64,000 nucleotides of DNA from Alsobacter sp046349155 (GTDB taxonomy: Bacteria; Pseudomonadota; Alphaproteobacteria; Rhizobiales; Beijerinckiaceae), in the NCBI GenBank assembly GCA_046349155.1, contig JAXMCW010000003.1, positions 496,001-560,000 on the forward strand, written 5' to 3'. Each line of letters begins with the position of its first letter. The stretch's first letter is position 1. The notes under the pieces were generated by a model that made no database searches, was not told the DNA's origin, and worked only from the letters and a program-made list of their open reading frames with translations. The position numbers were made by a program, and so were the translations under genes. Shown in pieces: positions 25,773-35,191 of the stretch.

Positions 25773-26534
25773 ATGATCCTGTCCCGCCTGCTGCGTCCCG
25801 CCGCCCTGCTCGCCGCCGTCTTCCTGGCCCTGCCAGCGGCGCGGGCCGACACGGTCAACGTGGCGGTCGCCGCCAACTTCACCGAACCTGCCAAGGAGAT
25901 CGCCGCCGCCTTCAAGGCGGCGACGGGCCACGAGGCCGTACTGAGCTTCGGCAATTCCGCCCAGTTGCTCGCCCAGATCAGCCAGGCCGCGCCCTTCCAG
26001 GTGTTCCTCTCCGCGGACGAGGAACGCCCGGCCAAGGCGGTGCAGGACGGCCTCGCGCTCGCCGACTCGCGCTTCACCTACGCCATCGGCAAGCTCGTCC
26101 TGTGGAGCAGGAACCCAGGCCTCGTCACGGGCGAGGAGACGCTGAAGGCCGGGCAGTTCAACAAGCTCTCCATCGCCAACCCGGCCGCCGCCCCCTATGG
26201 CGCCGCGGCCATGGAGGTGCTGAAGGCGCTCGGCGTGGCCGATGCGTTGCAGGGCAAGATCGTGATGGGCAACACCATCGCCCAGGCCTTCCAGTTCGTC
26301 GACACGGGCAATGCCGAGCTCGGCTTCGTGGCGCTGTCGCAGGTCGTCAACACGACGGCCGGCTCGCGCTGGATGGCGCCGCAGTCCCTCTACCGGCCCA
26401 TCCGGCAGGACGCCGTCCTGCTGAAGACGGGGCAGGACAGCGCCGCGGCGAAGGCCTTCCTGGCCTTCCTGAAGAGCCCGGAAGCCAAGGGCGTGATCGC
26501 GCGCTTCGGCTATGATGACGGCTCGAAGGACTGA
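25773..26534 (+). CDS. modA: molybdate ABC transporter substrate-binding protein ModA
   Basis: A 253-residue periplasmic protein with a signal peptide cut near ARA-DT (residue 25). It has VAVAANFTEPAKEIAAAF with the oxyanion-binding Asn region, FGNSAQLLAQI, SADEERPAKAV and ANPAAAPYGAAAMEVLK, the ModA family pattern. Part of modE-A-B-C. Confidence 0.94.
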   Translation: MILSRLLRPAALLAAVFLALPAARADTVNVAVAANFTEPAKEIAAAFKAATGHEAVLSFGNSAQLLAQISQAAPFQVFLSADEERPAKAVQDGLALADSRFTYAIGKLVLWSRNPGLVTGEETLKAGQFNKLSIANPAAAPYGAAAMEVLKALGVADALQGKIVMGNTIAQAFQFVDTGNAELGFVALSQVVNTTAGSRWMAPQSLYRPIRQDAVLLKTGQDSAAAKAFLAFLKSPEAKGVIARFGYDDGSKD

Positions 26535-26588
26535 TCAGCCCTGCTCCCCCTGTCGACCGCCCCTGCCTTCCATGACCCCGTTGGTTTC

Positions 26589-27275
26589 GTGAGCCCCTTC
26601 CTCGCCGAGATCCGCCAGCCCGTCATCCTCACGCTCGAGCTGGCGGCTCTCACGACCGTGCTGCTTCTGATCGTGGGCACGCCGCTCGCGTGGTGGCTGG
26701 CCCGCTCCCGGGCGCGCTGGAAGGAGGCGGTTGCCGCGGTCGTGGCGCTGCCCCTGGTGCTGCCGCCGACCGTGATCGGCTTCTACCTGCTGCTGCTGTT
26801 CGGTCCGGGCGGACCCGGCGGCTGGCTCGCGGGCCTGTGGGGCGCGCGCACCCTGGCCTTCACCTTCGAAGGCCTCGTGCTCGCCTCGGTGCTCTATTCG
26901 ATGCCCTTCGTCGTGCAGCCGATCCGCAATGCCTTCGAGGCCGCCGGCGAACGTCCGCTGGAAGTCGCCGCCACCCTGCGCGCCGGGCCCTGGGACCGCT
27001 TCTGGTCCGTCGCCCTGCCGCTCGCCCGGCCAGGGCTGCTGACCGGCGCGGTGCTCGGCTTCGCCCATACGGTCGGCGAGTTCGGCGTGGTGCTGATGAT
27101 CGGGGGCAACCTTCCGGGCGAGACCAAGGTGCTTTCGGTCGCGATCTTCGACTATGTCGAGACCTCCCGCTGGGCCGAGGCCCATGTGCTCGCGGCGGGC
27201 ATGGTCGTGTTTGCTTTCGCCGTGATCCTCGCCATGACGGCGATCGAGAAGCGCCTCGGTCGGGTCGGCGCATGA
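26589..27275 (+). CDS. modB: molybdate ABC transporter permease ModB
   Basis: A 228-residue inner-membrane permease with about five helices; GTG start. The EAA loop EAAGERPLEVAATLRAGPWDRF and the PLVLPPTVIGFYLLLL segment are typical of ModB. Its stop overlaps the modC start (ATGA). Confidence 0.93.
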   Translation: MSPFLAEIRQPVILTLELAALTTVLLLIVGTPLAWWLARSRARWKEAVAAVVALPLVLPPTVIGFYLLLLFGPGGPGGWLAGLWGARTLAFTFEGLVLASVLYSMPFVVQPIRNAFEAAGERPLEVAATLRAGPWDRFWSVALPLARPGLLTGAVLGFAHTVGEFGVVLMIGGNLPGETKVLSVAIFDYVETSRWAEAHVLAAGMVVFAFAVILAMTAIEKRLGRVGA

Positions 27276-28390
27276 GTCGCGGGGGAGGGCTCGAGGCCAG
27301 CTTCAGGGACAGGCTGGGCGGCTTCACGCTGCAGGCCGACTTCACGGCGCCCGCGAGCGGCGTGACCGCGCTGTTCGGGCCCTCGGGCTGCGGGAAGACG
27401 ACGGTCCTGCGCTGCATCGCGGGGCTGCACCGGGCGCCGGAGGGGCGGCTGGCGCTGGGTGGCGCGGCGTGGCAGGTGGGCGACCGTTTCCTGCCCGCGC
27501 ACCAGCGGCCCGTCGGCTACGTGTTCCAGGAGGCCAGCCTCTTCCCCCACCTGGACGTGCGCCGGAACCTGCTCTTCGGCTATCGCCGCGCCGTCCGGCA
27601 CGACGCGTCTGCGCCCGTGCTCGGGATCGATGAGGTGGTCGGCCTCCTGGGCATCGAGCGGCTGCTGGGACGCGCGCCGCACCACCTCTCGGGCGGCGAG
27701 CGCCAGCGGGTGGCGATCGGCCGGGCGCTGCTCTCCCAGCCGGCCATCCTGCTGATGGACGAGCCACTCTCGGCCTTGGATCGCCAGAGCAAGGACGAGA
27801 TCCTGCCTTTTCTGGAGCGCCTGCACGAAGCGCTGGCCATCCCCGCCATCTATGTCAGCCACGATCTGGGCGAGGTGGAGCGCCTGACCGACCACCTCGT
27901 GCTGATGGAGGCGGGCCGGGTCGTCGCGCAGGGACCGCTCCTGGCCCTGCAGAGCGATCCCGCCCTGCCGCTCGCCCGGGGACGCGGAGCGGCCGTGTCG
28001 CTGCAGGCCGCGGTGGCGGGCCACGACCCCGCCTATGGCCTGCTCAGCCTGGACGTGCCGGGCGGGCGGCTGACCGTGCCCGGGGAGGCCGCCAGGACCG
28101 GGGAGGTGCGACGCCTGCGCATTCTGGCCGGCGACGTCAGCCTGGCCCTGACCGCCCCGGGGCCCACATCCATCGCCAACATTCTGCCGGGCCGCGTGCT
28201 GTCCATGACGGATACGGGTCCGGCCGAACGGACGATCGTTCTCGGCCTGGGCGAGGACGGAGGCGGGGCGCGGATCCTGGCGCGCATCACCAGACGCTCC
28301 GCCGACCAGCTGGGGCTCGCCGTGGGACTCGCCGTCTATGCGCAGATCAAGGGCGTGGCTCTGCTGCCGAGCAGGACGCGGCGCGACTGA
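27272..28390 (+). CDS. modC: molybdate ABC transporter ATP-binding protein ModC
   Basis: A 372-residue ATPase. Walker A is GPSGCGKTT, FQEASLFPHLDV contains the Q-loop, the signature is LSGGERQR, Walker B is ILLMDEPLSALD and IYVSHD holds the switch His. A C-terminal Mop/TOBE domain of about 70 residues (SIANILPGRVLSM onward) binds molybdate and can shut transport down. It ends 3 bp from the stop of the convergent carboxypeptidase gene. Confidence 0.94.
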   Translation: MSRGGGLEASFRDRLGGFTLQADFTAPASGVTALFGPSGCGKTTVLRCIAGLHRAPEGRLALGGAAWQVGDRFLPAHQRPVGYVFQEASLFPHLDVRRNLLFGYRRAVRHDASAPVLGIDEVVGLLGIERLLGRAPHHLSGGERQRVAIGRALLSQPAILLMDEPLSALDRQSKDEILPFLERLHEALAIPAIYVSHDLGEVERLTDHLVLMEAGRVVAQGPLLALQSDPALPLARGRGAAVSLQAAVAGHDPAYGLLSLDVPGGRLTVPGEAARTGEVRRLRILAGDVSLALTAPGPTSIANILPGRVLSMTDTGPAERTIVLGLGEDGGGARILARITRRSADQLGLAVGLAVYAQIKGVALLPSRTRRD

Positions 28391-28393
28391 CCA

Positions 28394-29692
28394 TCAGCTC
28401 GCCAGCCGAATGGCGTGGGAGCCCCGCGATCCGCCCGCGGGACCACGCACGGCGCGCGGCAAGGGTTCGTCGCCGGGCGACCCGTGCGGGAGGGACGTCG
28501 TCATGGGCACGGGAAGCACGGCCACCTCGCGGATCGGCGCGGGGACGAAGGGCCGACCCTGCGGCACCAGCCCGGCGAGCCTGTGCGGCAGGTCGAGCGG
28601 CCAGTCGCGCCGGCTCCAGGCGAAGCCCGCGGCCGCGGCGAACGCCAGGGCGGACAATCCCGCCAGCGTGCGCCAGGGCCTCCAGTCCGGCACGCCCGAC
28701 GGCTCGGCCATCGCCATGTCGATGCTCGCAGCCTCCACGGCGGGATCCGGAAGTCCGCCCCGGTGGAACCCGAAGTCGTCCAGCAGCACGACAGGCGGCT
28801 CGGCCGGGGGAGGCGGTGCGAGGGCGGCGAGCGGCAGCGTCTTTTCGACGAGCTCGGCCATCCGGGCGTCGCGCAGCCTCTGCGTGCTGCCGCCCATCAC
28901 CACCGCGATGACGCTGCGCCCGTCGCGGCGCACGGAGGCGAGCAGGTTGAAGCCCGATGCGTTCGTGAAGCCGGTCTTGATGCCGTCCATGCCCTGCAGC
29001 TTCGCCATGAGCCGGTTGTGGCTGAGAATGGTCTTCCCGCCATAGTCGAAGGTGCGCAGCGAGAAATACGAGAACAAAGCGGGGAAATCGTCGCGGATGG
29101 CACGGCCCAACGTCACGAGGTCGCGGGCCGTGGTGATCTGGCTGCGGTCCGGCAGGCCGGTCGGGTTGGCGAAGGTGGTGCGCGTCATGCCGAGCCGGCG
29201 GGCCGTGGCGTTCATGCGCTCGATGAAGGCCGCGTCGGTGCCGCCGACGTTTTCCGCCACGACATAGGCGACGTCGTTGGCGGAGCGCGTGACGATGGCC
29301 CTGATCGCGTCCTCGACGGTGATCGTCTCCCCCTTCTGCAGGCCGAGCCGGGACGGCGCCTGGTTGATGGCCTTCCAGGAGGCGGTCAGGGGCGTGTCCA
29401 GGCGAAGCGTGCCCTTCTGAAGGTCCTCGAACAGGAGGTAGAGCGTCATCACCTTGGTGAGCGAAGCGGGATGGCGCGGTCCATCCGCATCCTGTTCGTA
29501 GAGCGCCTTCCCGGTGACGGGGTCGAGCACCATCGCCGAAACGGGCGGCGCGTAGGCGCCGCCGCCGCCCCCACGGGTGCGGGCCTCCGCGGCCAACGGA
29601 GAGAGGATGACGAGGAGCGGCACCACGAGGGACAGGATCCAACGGACGGACAGGGCGTAGGCCTGCTGTCGGTCAGACTCGTCACGCTGCAT
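28394..29692 (-). CDS. D-alanyl-D-alanine carboxypeptidase (peptidase S11)
   Basis: A 432-residue penicillin-binding protein trimming peptidoglycan pentapeptides. It has an N-terminal signal or anchor (residues 17-38) and the catalytic motifs SLTK (77-80), SAN (137-139) and KTG (239-241), all intact. After the S11 domain comes a Pro-rich linker, a possible second membrane segment at about 340-357 and a basic/Pro-rich tail, longer than in DacA/DacF of E. coli type. GGAG precedes the ATG. Probably transcribed alone. Confidence 0.9.
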   Translation of the reverse strand: MQRDESDRQQAYALSVRWILSLVVPLLVILSPLAAEARTRGGGGGAYAPPVSAMVLDPVTGKALYEQDADGPRHPASLTKVMTLYLLFEDLQKGTLRLDTPLTASWKAINQAPSRLGLQKGETITVEDAIRAIVTRSANDVAYVVAENVGGTDAAFIERMNATARRLGMTRTTFANPTGLPDRSQITTARDLVTLGRAIRDDFPALFSYFSLRTFDYGGKTILSHNRLMAKLQGMDGIKTGFTNASGFNLLASVRRDGRSVIAVVMGGSTQRLRDARMAELVEKTLPLAALAPPPPAEPPVVLLDDFGFHRGGLPDPAVEAASIDMAMAEPSGVPDWRPWRTLAGLSALAFAAAAGFAWSRRDWPLDLPHRLAGLVPQGRPFVPAPIREVAVLPVPMTTSLPHGSPGDEPLPRAVRGPAGGSRGSHAIRLAS

Positions 29693-29993
29693 TTTCTACT
29701 CCGAAGTGCACTCAACTTTACGCTTTAAGCTTTGTGACTGAAGCGCCTGAATGGTGAATCCCCGGTAAAAGCGACCGCAAAACATGTCCGGCATGACGAT
29801 GCCGCATGCTCGGGTGGGCAGTTTTCCCAGTTCTCGGGGGTTCGGACCCTGCCCCCTCGGCAGGACGTCTCCGCTGGACTGGGCGCAGCCGCAAAGCCCG
29901 GGCCACCCGTCGGGTCACCATGCACGAGCCTGCCTCCGATTGCCTTCGTTCTATTTTCGTTCTAGTCTCCCCGCCCCAGGACAAGGAGCGACC
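29693..29993. other. divergent promoter region between carboxypeptidase and GST genes
   Basis: I see no gene in these 301 bases. The left end is AT-richer and probably contains the promoter of the carboxypeptidase. The right end holds a LexA-type box at 29948-29962 and the AAGGAG ribosome site of the GST gene. Confidence 0.6.
29948..29962. promoter_or_regulatory. candidate LexA box GTTC-N7-GTTC
   Basis: GTTC, TATTTTC, GTTC is a perfect match to the alphaproteobacterial LexA operator, a direct repeat with 7-bp spacer. It ends 31 bp before the start codon of the glutathione transferase gene, in promoter position. Confidence 0.6.
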
Positions 29994-30656
29994 ATGGACC
30001 GCAGGATCACCTTCTTCCATGCCCCGCACAGCCGTTCCGGCGGTGCGCGCATCCTGCTCGAGGAGCTGGGTGCGCCCTACGACCTGCACCTTCTGGACCT
30101 GCGCGCGGGAACCCACCGCGAGCCGGCCTATCTCGCCGTCAACCCGATGGGAAAGGTGCCCGCCATCCGCCATGGCGACGCGCTGGTGACGGAGCAGGTG
30201 GCCATTTTCCTCTATCTCGCGGACCTGTTCCCCGAGGCGGGGCTCGCGCCTGCGCCGGGGGACGCGCTTCGCGGGCCGTACCTGCGCTGGATGGTGTTCT
30301 ATGCCGGCTGCTTCGAACCCGCCGTCACGGACCACGCGCTGAAGCGCGAGCCGGGCCCACGCAGCACCATGGGGTATGGCGACTATGACAGCACCATCAG
30401 GGCGGTGCGCGACCAGCTCGCCGTCGGTCCGTGGATGCTGGGCGAGCGCTTCAGCGCAGCGGACGTGCTGTGGGGGACATCCCTGGGCTGGACGATGCAG
30501 TTCAAGATCGTCCCCGAGGACCCCGTCTTCGTCGACTACGTCGCCCGCTTCAACGCCCGTCCGATCCCGCAGCGCGTGCGCACCGAAGACAGTGAATTGG
30601 CTGCCCGGCAGGAGGCCGCGCGCAACGCAGCCGCCGGAGCCGCCCCGGCCGGCTGA
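29994..30656 (+). CDS. glutathione S-transferase family protein
   Basis: A 220-residue cytosolic protein. The N-terminal thioredoxin-like domain has FFHAPHSRSGGARILLEEL, VNPMGKVPAI and the glutathione-binding VTEQVAIFLYLAD. An all-helical C-terminal domain follows, with WMLGERFSAADVLWG. Ser in HSRSGG is the candidate catalytic residue. AAGGAG precedes ATG. Substrate unknown; a LexA-type box in the promoter suggests damage-induced expression. Convergent with pheT, 11 bp apart. Confidence 0.88.
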   Translation: MDRRITFFHAPHSRSGGARILLEELGAPYDLHLLDLRAGTHREPAYLAVNPMGKVPAIRHGDALVTEQVAIFLYLADLFPEAGLAPAPGDALRGPYLRWMVFYAGCFEPAVTDHALKREPGPRSTMGYGDYDSTIRAVRDQLAVGPWMLGERFSAADVLWGTSLGWTMQFKIVPEDPVFVDYVARFNARPIPQRVRTEDSELAARQEAARNAAAGAAPAG

Positions 30657-30667
30657 GGCGACGCGCC

Positions 30668-33091
30668 TCAGCCGCGCAGGGTGGCGCCGGTCTTCTTGCC
30701 GACCTCCGCCACGATCTTCGCGGCGATGGCGTCGATCTCGGCGTCGGTGAGCGTCTTCTCGGTCGGCTGCAGCGTGACGGCGATGGCGACGGACTTCTGA
30801 CCCTCGGGAATGCCCGTCCCCTCGTAGAGGTCGAACACGTCGACGCCGGTGATCAGCGCGCGCTCGGCGCCCTGGGCGGCCTTCACCACGTCGCCCGCCG
30901 CCACGGCGCGGTCGACGATGAAGGCGAAGTCGCGCGAGACCGGCTGGAACTCGGAGAGTTCCAGCTTCGGCTTCACCTTGGTGGGCCTGGCCTTGGCGGC
31001 CGGAAGACCATCCAGCACGATCTCGAACCCGACCAGAGGCCCCTTGACGTCGAGGGCCTCGAGCACGCGCGGATGCAGTTCCCCGAAGGAGCCCACGATC
31101 CCCTTGGGTCCGAATCGCAAGGTGCCGGAGCGGCCGGGATGGAACCAGGCCGGCCCGCCCTGTGCCACCTGGAGGCCGCCCGTCGGCACGCCCAGCGCCT
31201 CGAGCAGCGCCATGGCGTCGGCCTTGGCGTCGAACACGTCGACGACGCCCCCCTGCGTCGACCAGTGGCGGCCGGTGGCCGACGGACGGGCGAGACCGCG
31301 ACGCACGGCCGTGGCGCAGGTGCTCTGGTCGTCGGGGCGGTCGCCCCTGAAGACCTGGCCGACCTCGAAGAGCGCTGTGTCGGGATAACCGCGGTCGGCG
31401 TTGCGCTGGGAGGCCTTGAGCAGGCCCGGCAGCAGGCTCGGCCGCATGTCAGACAGGTCCGCCGCAATGGGATTGGCCAAGGCTAAGGCCGGCGCGCCGC
31501 CGCCGAAGGCCTCGGCCTCGGACTTGGCGATGAAGGACCACGTCACGGCCTCGACGAGCCCGCGCGCCGCGAGCGCCCGCTTGGCGAGCCGCGTGCGCTT
31601 CTGCAACGGGGTGAGGACCGGCTTGGCGACCGTCGCCTCCTCGCGGGGGAAGGGCGTCGCCGCCACGCGATCGAGACCCGCGATGCGGACGATCTCCTCG
31701 ACCAGATCCGCCTTGTGCTCCACGTCCGCCCGCCAGGACGGCACGGCCACCTTCACCAGCGTGTCCGTGCCAGAGACCCAGAAGCCCAGCTCGCGCAGGA
31801 TCACCTTGGCCTCGTAGACGGGCACGTCGAGGCCGGTCAGGCGCTTCACCTCGTCCCAGGGGAAGCTGATGATGCGGTCGAGCGAGGGGATCTGGCCCGC
31901 GAGCTCGACGGTCGAGGCCTCTCCACCGCACAGGTCCAGCACCAGGCGGGTGGCGAATTCGAGGCCCGGCACGCAGAAATCCGGGTCGACGCCGCGTTCG
32001 AAGCGATAGCGCGCATCCGTGTTGATGCCGAGCTTGCGGCCGGTCCGGGCGATGTTCCCGGGGTCCCACAGGGCTGACTCGATGAGCACGTCCGTGGTGC
32101 CCTCGTCGCAACCCGAGTGCTCGCCGCCCATGATGCCGGCGATGGACTCGACGCCGTTCTCGTCGGCGATCACCACCATGCCGGGCTCGAGCCGATAGGT
32201 GCGCCCGTCGAGCGCCAGCACCTCCTCGCCGTCGCGGGCGTGCCGGACGACGAGGTCGCCCTTCACCTTCCGGAGGTCGAAGACGTGCAGCGGCCGGCCG
32301 CGGTCGAAGGTCACGTAGTTGGTGATGTCGACCAGCGCGTTGATCGGGCGCAGCCCGATGGCGCGCAGTCGGCGCTGCATCCATTCGGGGCTAGGGCCGT
32401 TCCTGACCCCGCGCACGAGGCGCAGCGCGAAGGCGGGGCAGAGCGCCTTGTCCTCGCCCTCGAAGGCCAGCCTGACGCCCGTCGGACAGGGATAGCTGCC
32501 GGGCACCGCCTGGATCGGCTTGTCGATCAGGGGGCCGAGGCCGGCGGCCGCCAGGTCGCGCGCCACGCCGTGCACGCCGAGCGCGTCGGCGCGGTTGGGG
32601 GTCACCGCGAAATCGATGACGGGATCGCCCAGGCCGGCCCAGTCCGCATAACGCACGCCCACCGGCGCGTCCTGCGGCAGGTCGATGATCCCGTCGTGAT
32701 CCTCGCCCAGGCCGAGCTCCATGGCCGAGCACAGCATGCCCCGGCTCTCGACGCCACGAATCGTGCCGACGCCCAGCGTGATGTTCTTGCCGGGAATGTA
32801 GGTGCCGGGCGGCGAGAACACGCTCTTCATGCCGGCCCGCGCATTGGGAGCGCCGCAGACGACCTGCACGGGGTCGCCCGAGCCCGTCTCCACCATGCAG
32901 ACGCGCAGCCGGTCGGCGTTGGGGTGCTGCTCGGCGGAGATGACGGAGGCGATCGTATAGGGGGCCAGCAAGGCCGCCTTGTCCTCCACGCCCTCCACCT
33001 CGAGGCCCACCTTGGTGAGCGTCTCCGCCACGGTCTGCAGCGAGGCGTTGGTGTCGAGATAGTCCTTCAGCCAGGACAGGGTGATCTTCAT
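30668..33091 (-). CDS. pheT: phenylalanine--tRNA ligase beta subunit
   Basis: An 807-residue subunit of the (alpha-beta)2 synthetase. The N-terminal tRNA-binding (EMAP-like) domain spans about residues 39-150, then B3/B4 editing and B5 domains (ERGVDPDF, GGEASTVEL), the catalytic-like core, and a C-terminal anticodon-binding FDX-ACB domain starting near FQPVSRDFAFIVDR. Full length for the family. It begins 30 bp after pheS on the same strand. Confidence 0.97.
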   Translation of the reverse strand: MKITLSWLKDYLDTNASLQTVAETLTKVGLEVEGVEDKAALLAPYTIASVISAEQHPNADRLRVCMVETGSGDPVQVVCGAPNARAGMKSVFSPPGTYIPGKNITLGVGTIRGVESRGMLCSAMELGLGEDHDGIIDLPQDAPVGVRYADWAGLGDPVIDFAVTPNRADALGVHGVARDLAAAGLGPLIDKPIQAVPGSYPCPTGVRLAFEGEDKALCPAFALRLVRGVRNGPSPEWMQRRLRAIGLRPINALVDITNYVTFDRGRPLHVFDLRKVKGDLVVRHARDGEEVLALDGRTYRLEPGMVVIADENGVESIAGIMGGEHSGCDEGTTDVLIESALWDPGNIARTGRKLGINTDARYRFERGVDPDFCVPGLEFATRLVLDLCGGEASTVELAGQIPSLDRIISFPWDEVKRLTGLDVPVYEAKVILRELGFWVSGTDTLVKVAVPSWRADVEHKADLVEEIVRIAGLDRVAATPFPREEATVAKPVLTPLQKRTRLAKRALAARGLVEAVTWSFIAKSEAEAFGGGAPALALANPIAADLSDMRPSLLPGLLKASQRNADRGYPDTALFEVGQVFRGDRPDDQSTCATAVRRGLARPSATGRHWSTQGGVVDVFDAKADAMALLEALGVPTGGLQVAQGGPAWFHPGRSGTLRFGPKGIVGSFGELHPRVLEALDVKGPLVGFEIVLDGLPAAKARPTKVKPKLELSEFQPVSRDFAFIVDRAVAAGDVVKAAQGAERALITGVDVFDLYEGTGIPEGQKSVAIAVTLQPTEKTLTDAEIDAIAAKIVAEVGKKTGATLRG

Positions 33092-33121
33092 GTCAGCTCT
33101 CGATCAATCGCGTCGCCGCGC

Positions 33122-34219
33122 TTACACGCTCAACCCGCCCGCGAGGGTCGGGAGGTCGAGGGGGCGGAATCCGTAGTGCTGCAGCCAGCGCACGTCGGCG
33201 TCGAAGAAGGGGCGCAGGTCCGGCATGCCGTATTTCAGCATGGCGATGCGGTCGATCCCCATTCCCCAGGCGAAGCCCTGAACCTCGTCGGGGTCCAGCC
33301 CGCAATTGCGCAGCACGTTGGGATGCACCATGCCGCAGCCCAGGATCTCCAGCCAGTCGTCGCCTTCGCCGAAGCGGATCTCGCCGCCCTTGCGCGAGCA
33401 CTGGATGTCGACCTCGGCCGACGGTTCGGTGAAGGGAAAGAAGGACGGCCTGAAGCGCATCTTCACCGAGGGCACCTCGAAGAAGGCCTTGCAGAACTCC
33501 TCGAGGATCCACTTGAGGTGGCCGAGGTGGGAGCCCTTGTCGATGACCAGGCCCTCGACCTGGTGGAACATGGGCGTGTGCGTCTGGTCGCTGTCGCACC
33601 GGTAGGTGCGGCCAGGGCAGATGACGCGGATCGGCGGGGCCTTCGTCAGCATCGTCCGGATCTGCACGGGGCTCGTGTGGGTGCGCAGCACCTTGCGCTC
33701 GCCCGCGGCGTCCGGGTTGAAGAAGAACGTGTCGTGCATCTCCCGCGCCGGATGGCCGAGCGGAAAGTTGAGCGCGGTGAAATTGTGGAAGTCGGTCTCG
33801 ATGTCCGGCCCCTCCGCCACGGCGAAGCCCATGTCGGCGAAGATCGCGGTGAGTTCGTCCATCACCTGGCTGATCGGATGGATGCGGCCGCGCGCGATGG
33901 GGCTCTCGGGCAGCGGCAGCGTGACGTCGACGCGCTCAGCCTGGAGGCGTGCATCGAGCGCCGCGTCCCTGAGCGCGGCGCGGCGCTCCCCGATCGCGGC
34001 CGCCACCCGGTCCCGCAGGCCGTTGATCAGCGGGCCCTTGTCCTTGCGCTCCTCCGGGCTCATGGAGCCCAGCGTCTTCAGGAGCTCGGAGACTGAGCCC
34101 TTCTTGCCGAGCGCGGCGATGCGCACGGCCTCGAGCGCGGCCTCGTCGCCCGCCTGGGCGACGTCCGACAGGAGGGTGGTTTCGAGGACAGCAAAATCCG
34201 ACGTCGCTTGGGAGGACAT
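33122..34219 (-). CDS. pheS: phenylalanine--tRNA ligase alpha subunit
   Basis: A 365-residue catalytic subunit. An N-terminal coiled coil is followed by the class II core with HPISQVMDELTAIFADMGF, EGPDIETDFHNF, motif 2 RTYRCDSDQTHTPMFHQVEGL and motif 3 GCGMVHPNVLRNCG ... FAWGMGIDRIAMLKYG. I place the start at MSSQATSDF; no strong ribosome site is visible at any of the nearby starts. Confidence 0.96.
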   Translation of the reverse strand: MSSQATSDFAVLETTLLSDVAQAGDEAALEAVRIAALGKKGSVSELLKTLGSMSPEERKDKGPLINGLRDRVAAAIGERRAALRDAALDARLQAERVDVTLPLPESPIARGRIHPISQVMDELTAIFADMGFAVAEGPDIETDFHNFTALNFPLGHPAREMHDTFFFNPDAAGERKVLRTHTSPVQIRTMLTKAPPIRVICPGRTYRCDSDQTHTPMFHQVEGLVIDKGSHLGHLKWILEEFCKAFFEVPSVKMRFRPSFFPFTEPSAEVDIQCSRKGGEIRFGEGDDWLEILGCGMVHPNVLRNCGLDPDEVQGFAWGMGIDRIAMLKYGMPDLRPFFDADVRWLQHYGFRPLDLPTLAGGLSV

Positions 34220-34427
34220 GGCGCACCGTGGCATGGTCCGGGCCGCGGTCCCGGAATGGACGGCGGCTTGTGCCACGGGCGGGCGGGCCTGTCGAGAGAG
34301 AGCGCCGCGGGCCCGGGCGGTTCTTCCGGGCGCCGGCCTTGTGGGCTGCCTGCTTCCCCGACTTGTCGCTGCTCACGACCTGGTCCGGGCTTGCGGGCGA
34401 GCCGGCGGCCCCTTGGCCCTCCGGCAC

Positions 34428-34452
34428 GAAAAAGCCCGCCGTGGGGCGGGCC
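34428..34452 (-). terminator. rho-independent terminator of rpmI-rplT
   Basis: A 7-bp stem GCCCGCC/GGCGGGC (34434-34440, 34445-34451) with a 4-nt loop. On the minus strand a run of five T follows (complement of 34429-34433). It lies about 40 bp after the rplT stop. Confidence 0.85.
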
Positions 34453-34490
34453 TTGACGTCGATCGCTGTCGGGGTTGCCCCCGCATCCGC

Positions 34491-34856
34491 TCACGCGGCG
34501 GCGGGTTGTGCCGCCTTGGCCTTCTCGACGAGCGCGGCGAAGGCCGCCGGCTGCGTGATGGCGATGTCGGAGAGGACCTTGCGGTCCACCTCGATGCCGG
34601 CCTTGTTCAGGCCGTCGATGAAGCGCGAATAGACCATCCCGTGCTCACGGACCGCGGCGTTGAGGCGCTGGATCCACAGAGCGCGGATCGTGCGCTTCTT
34701 CACCTTGCGGTCGCGCGTGGCGTACTGCATGGCGCGATCGACGGCCGCCTTGGCGGTCCGGATCGTGTTCTTGCGGCGGCCGTAGAAGCCCTTGGCGGCC
34801 TTCAACGTCTTCTTGTGCTTGGCGTGGGACGTAACGCCCCTCTTCACGCGGGCCAT
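34491..34856 (-). CDS. rplT: 50S ribosomal protein L20
   Basis: A 121-residue, very basic protein binding 23S rRNA. MARVKRGVTSHAKHKKTLKAAKGFYGRRKNT-type N-terminus and RALWIQRLNAAVREHGMVYSRFI are diagnostic. In many bacteria L20 represses its own operon by binding the leader. It is 49 bp after rpmI. Confidence 0.97.
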   Translation of the reverse strand: MARVKRGVTSHAKHKKTLKAAKGFYGRRKNTIRTAKAAVDRAMQYATRDRKVKKRTIRALWIQRLNAAVREHGMVYSRFIDGLNKAGIEVDRKVLSDIAITQPAAFAALVEKAKAAQPAAA

Positions 34857-34905
34857 GGCTGATCTCCTCGATGGGTCCGGTGGTTTCTGGACGATGCCCG
34901 GGCGA

Positions 34906-35106
34906 TCAGCCGTTGGGCAGGAAGTACTTCTTCACGTTGGCCGCATCGCCCTCGAAGAGGACGTTGGTGCCGCGGTTGTTGCGGATCTGCTTGTTGGTCC
35001 GCTTGATCATGCCGTGGCGCTTTCCAGCGTGGGCATAGAGCACCTTTCCGGTGCCCGTGATCTTGAACCGCTTCTTTGCGGCCGATTTGGTCTTGATCTT
35101 GGGCAT
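34906..35106 (-). CDS. rpmI: 50S ribosomal protein L35
   Basis: A 66-residue basic protein. MPKIKTKSAAKKRFKITGTGK and HGMIKRTNKQIRN are typical. The frame is open upstream through the leader, but the conserved start is this ATG. infC, which usually precedes rpmI, is not adjacent here. Confidence 0.97.
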   Translation of the reverse strand: MPKIKTKSAAKKRFKITGTGKVLYAHAGKRHGMIKRTNKQIRNNRGTNVLFEGDAANVKKYFLPNG

Positions 35107-35191
35107 TTGGCTCGGATCTCCGACGCGGGCGGCCGAAACCGCCCCGGTTTGGTCTTTTTCGGCCTTGCGGCCGTTCGTCTCGTCATGAGCG

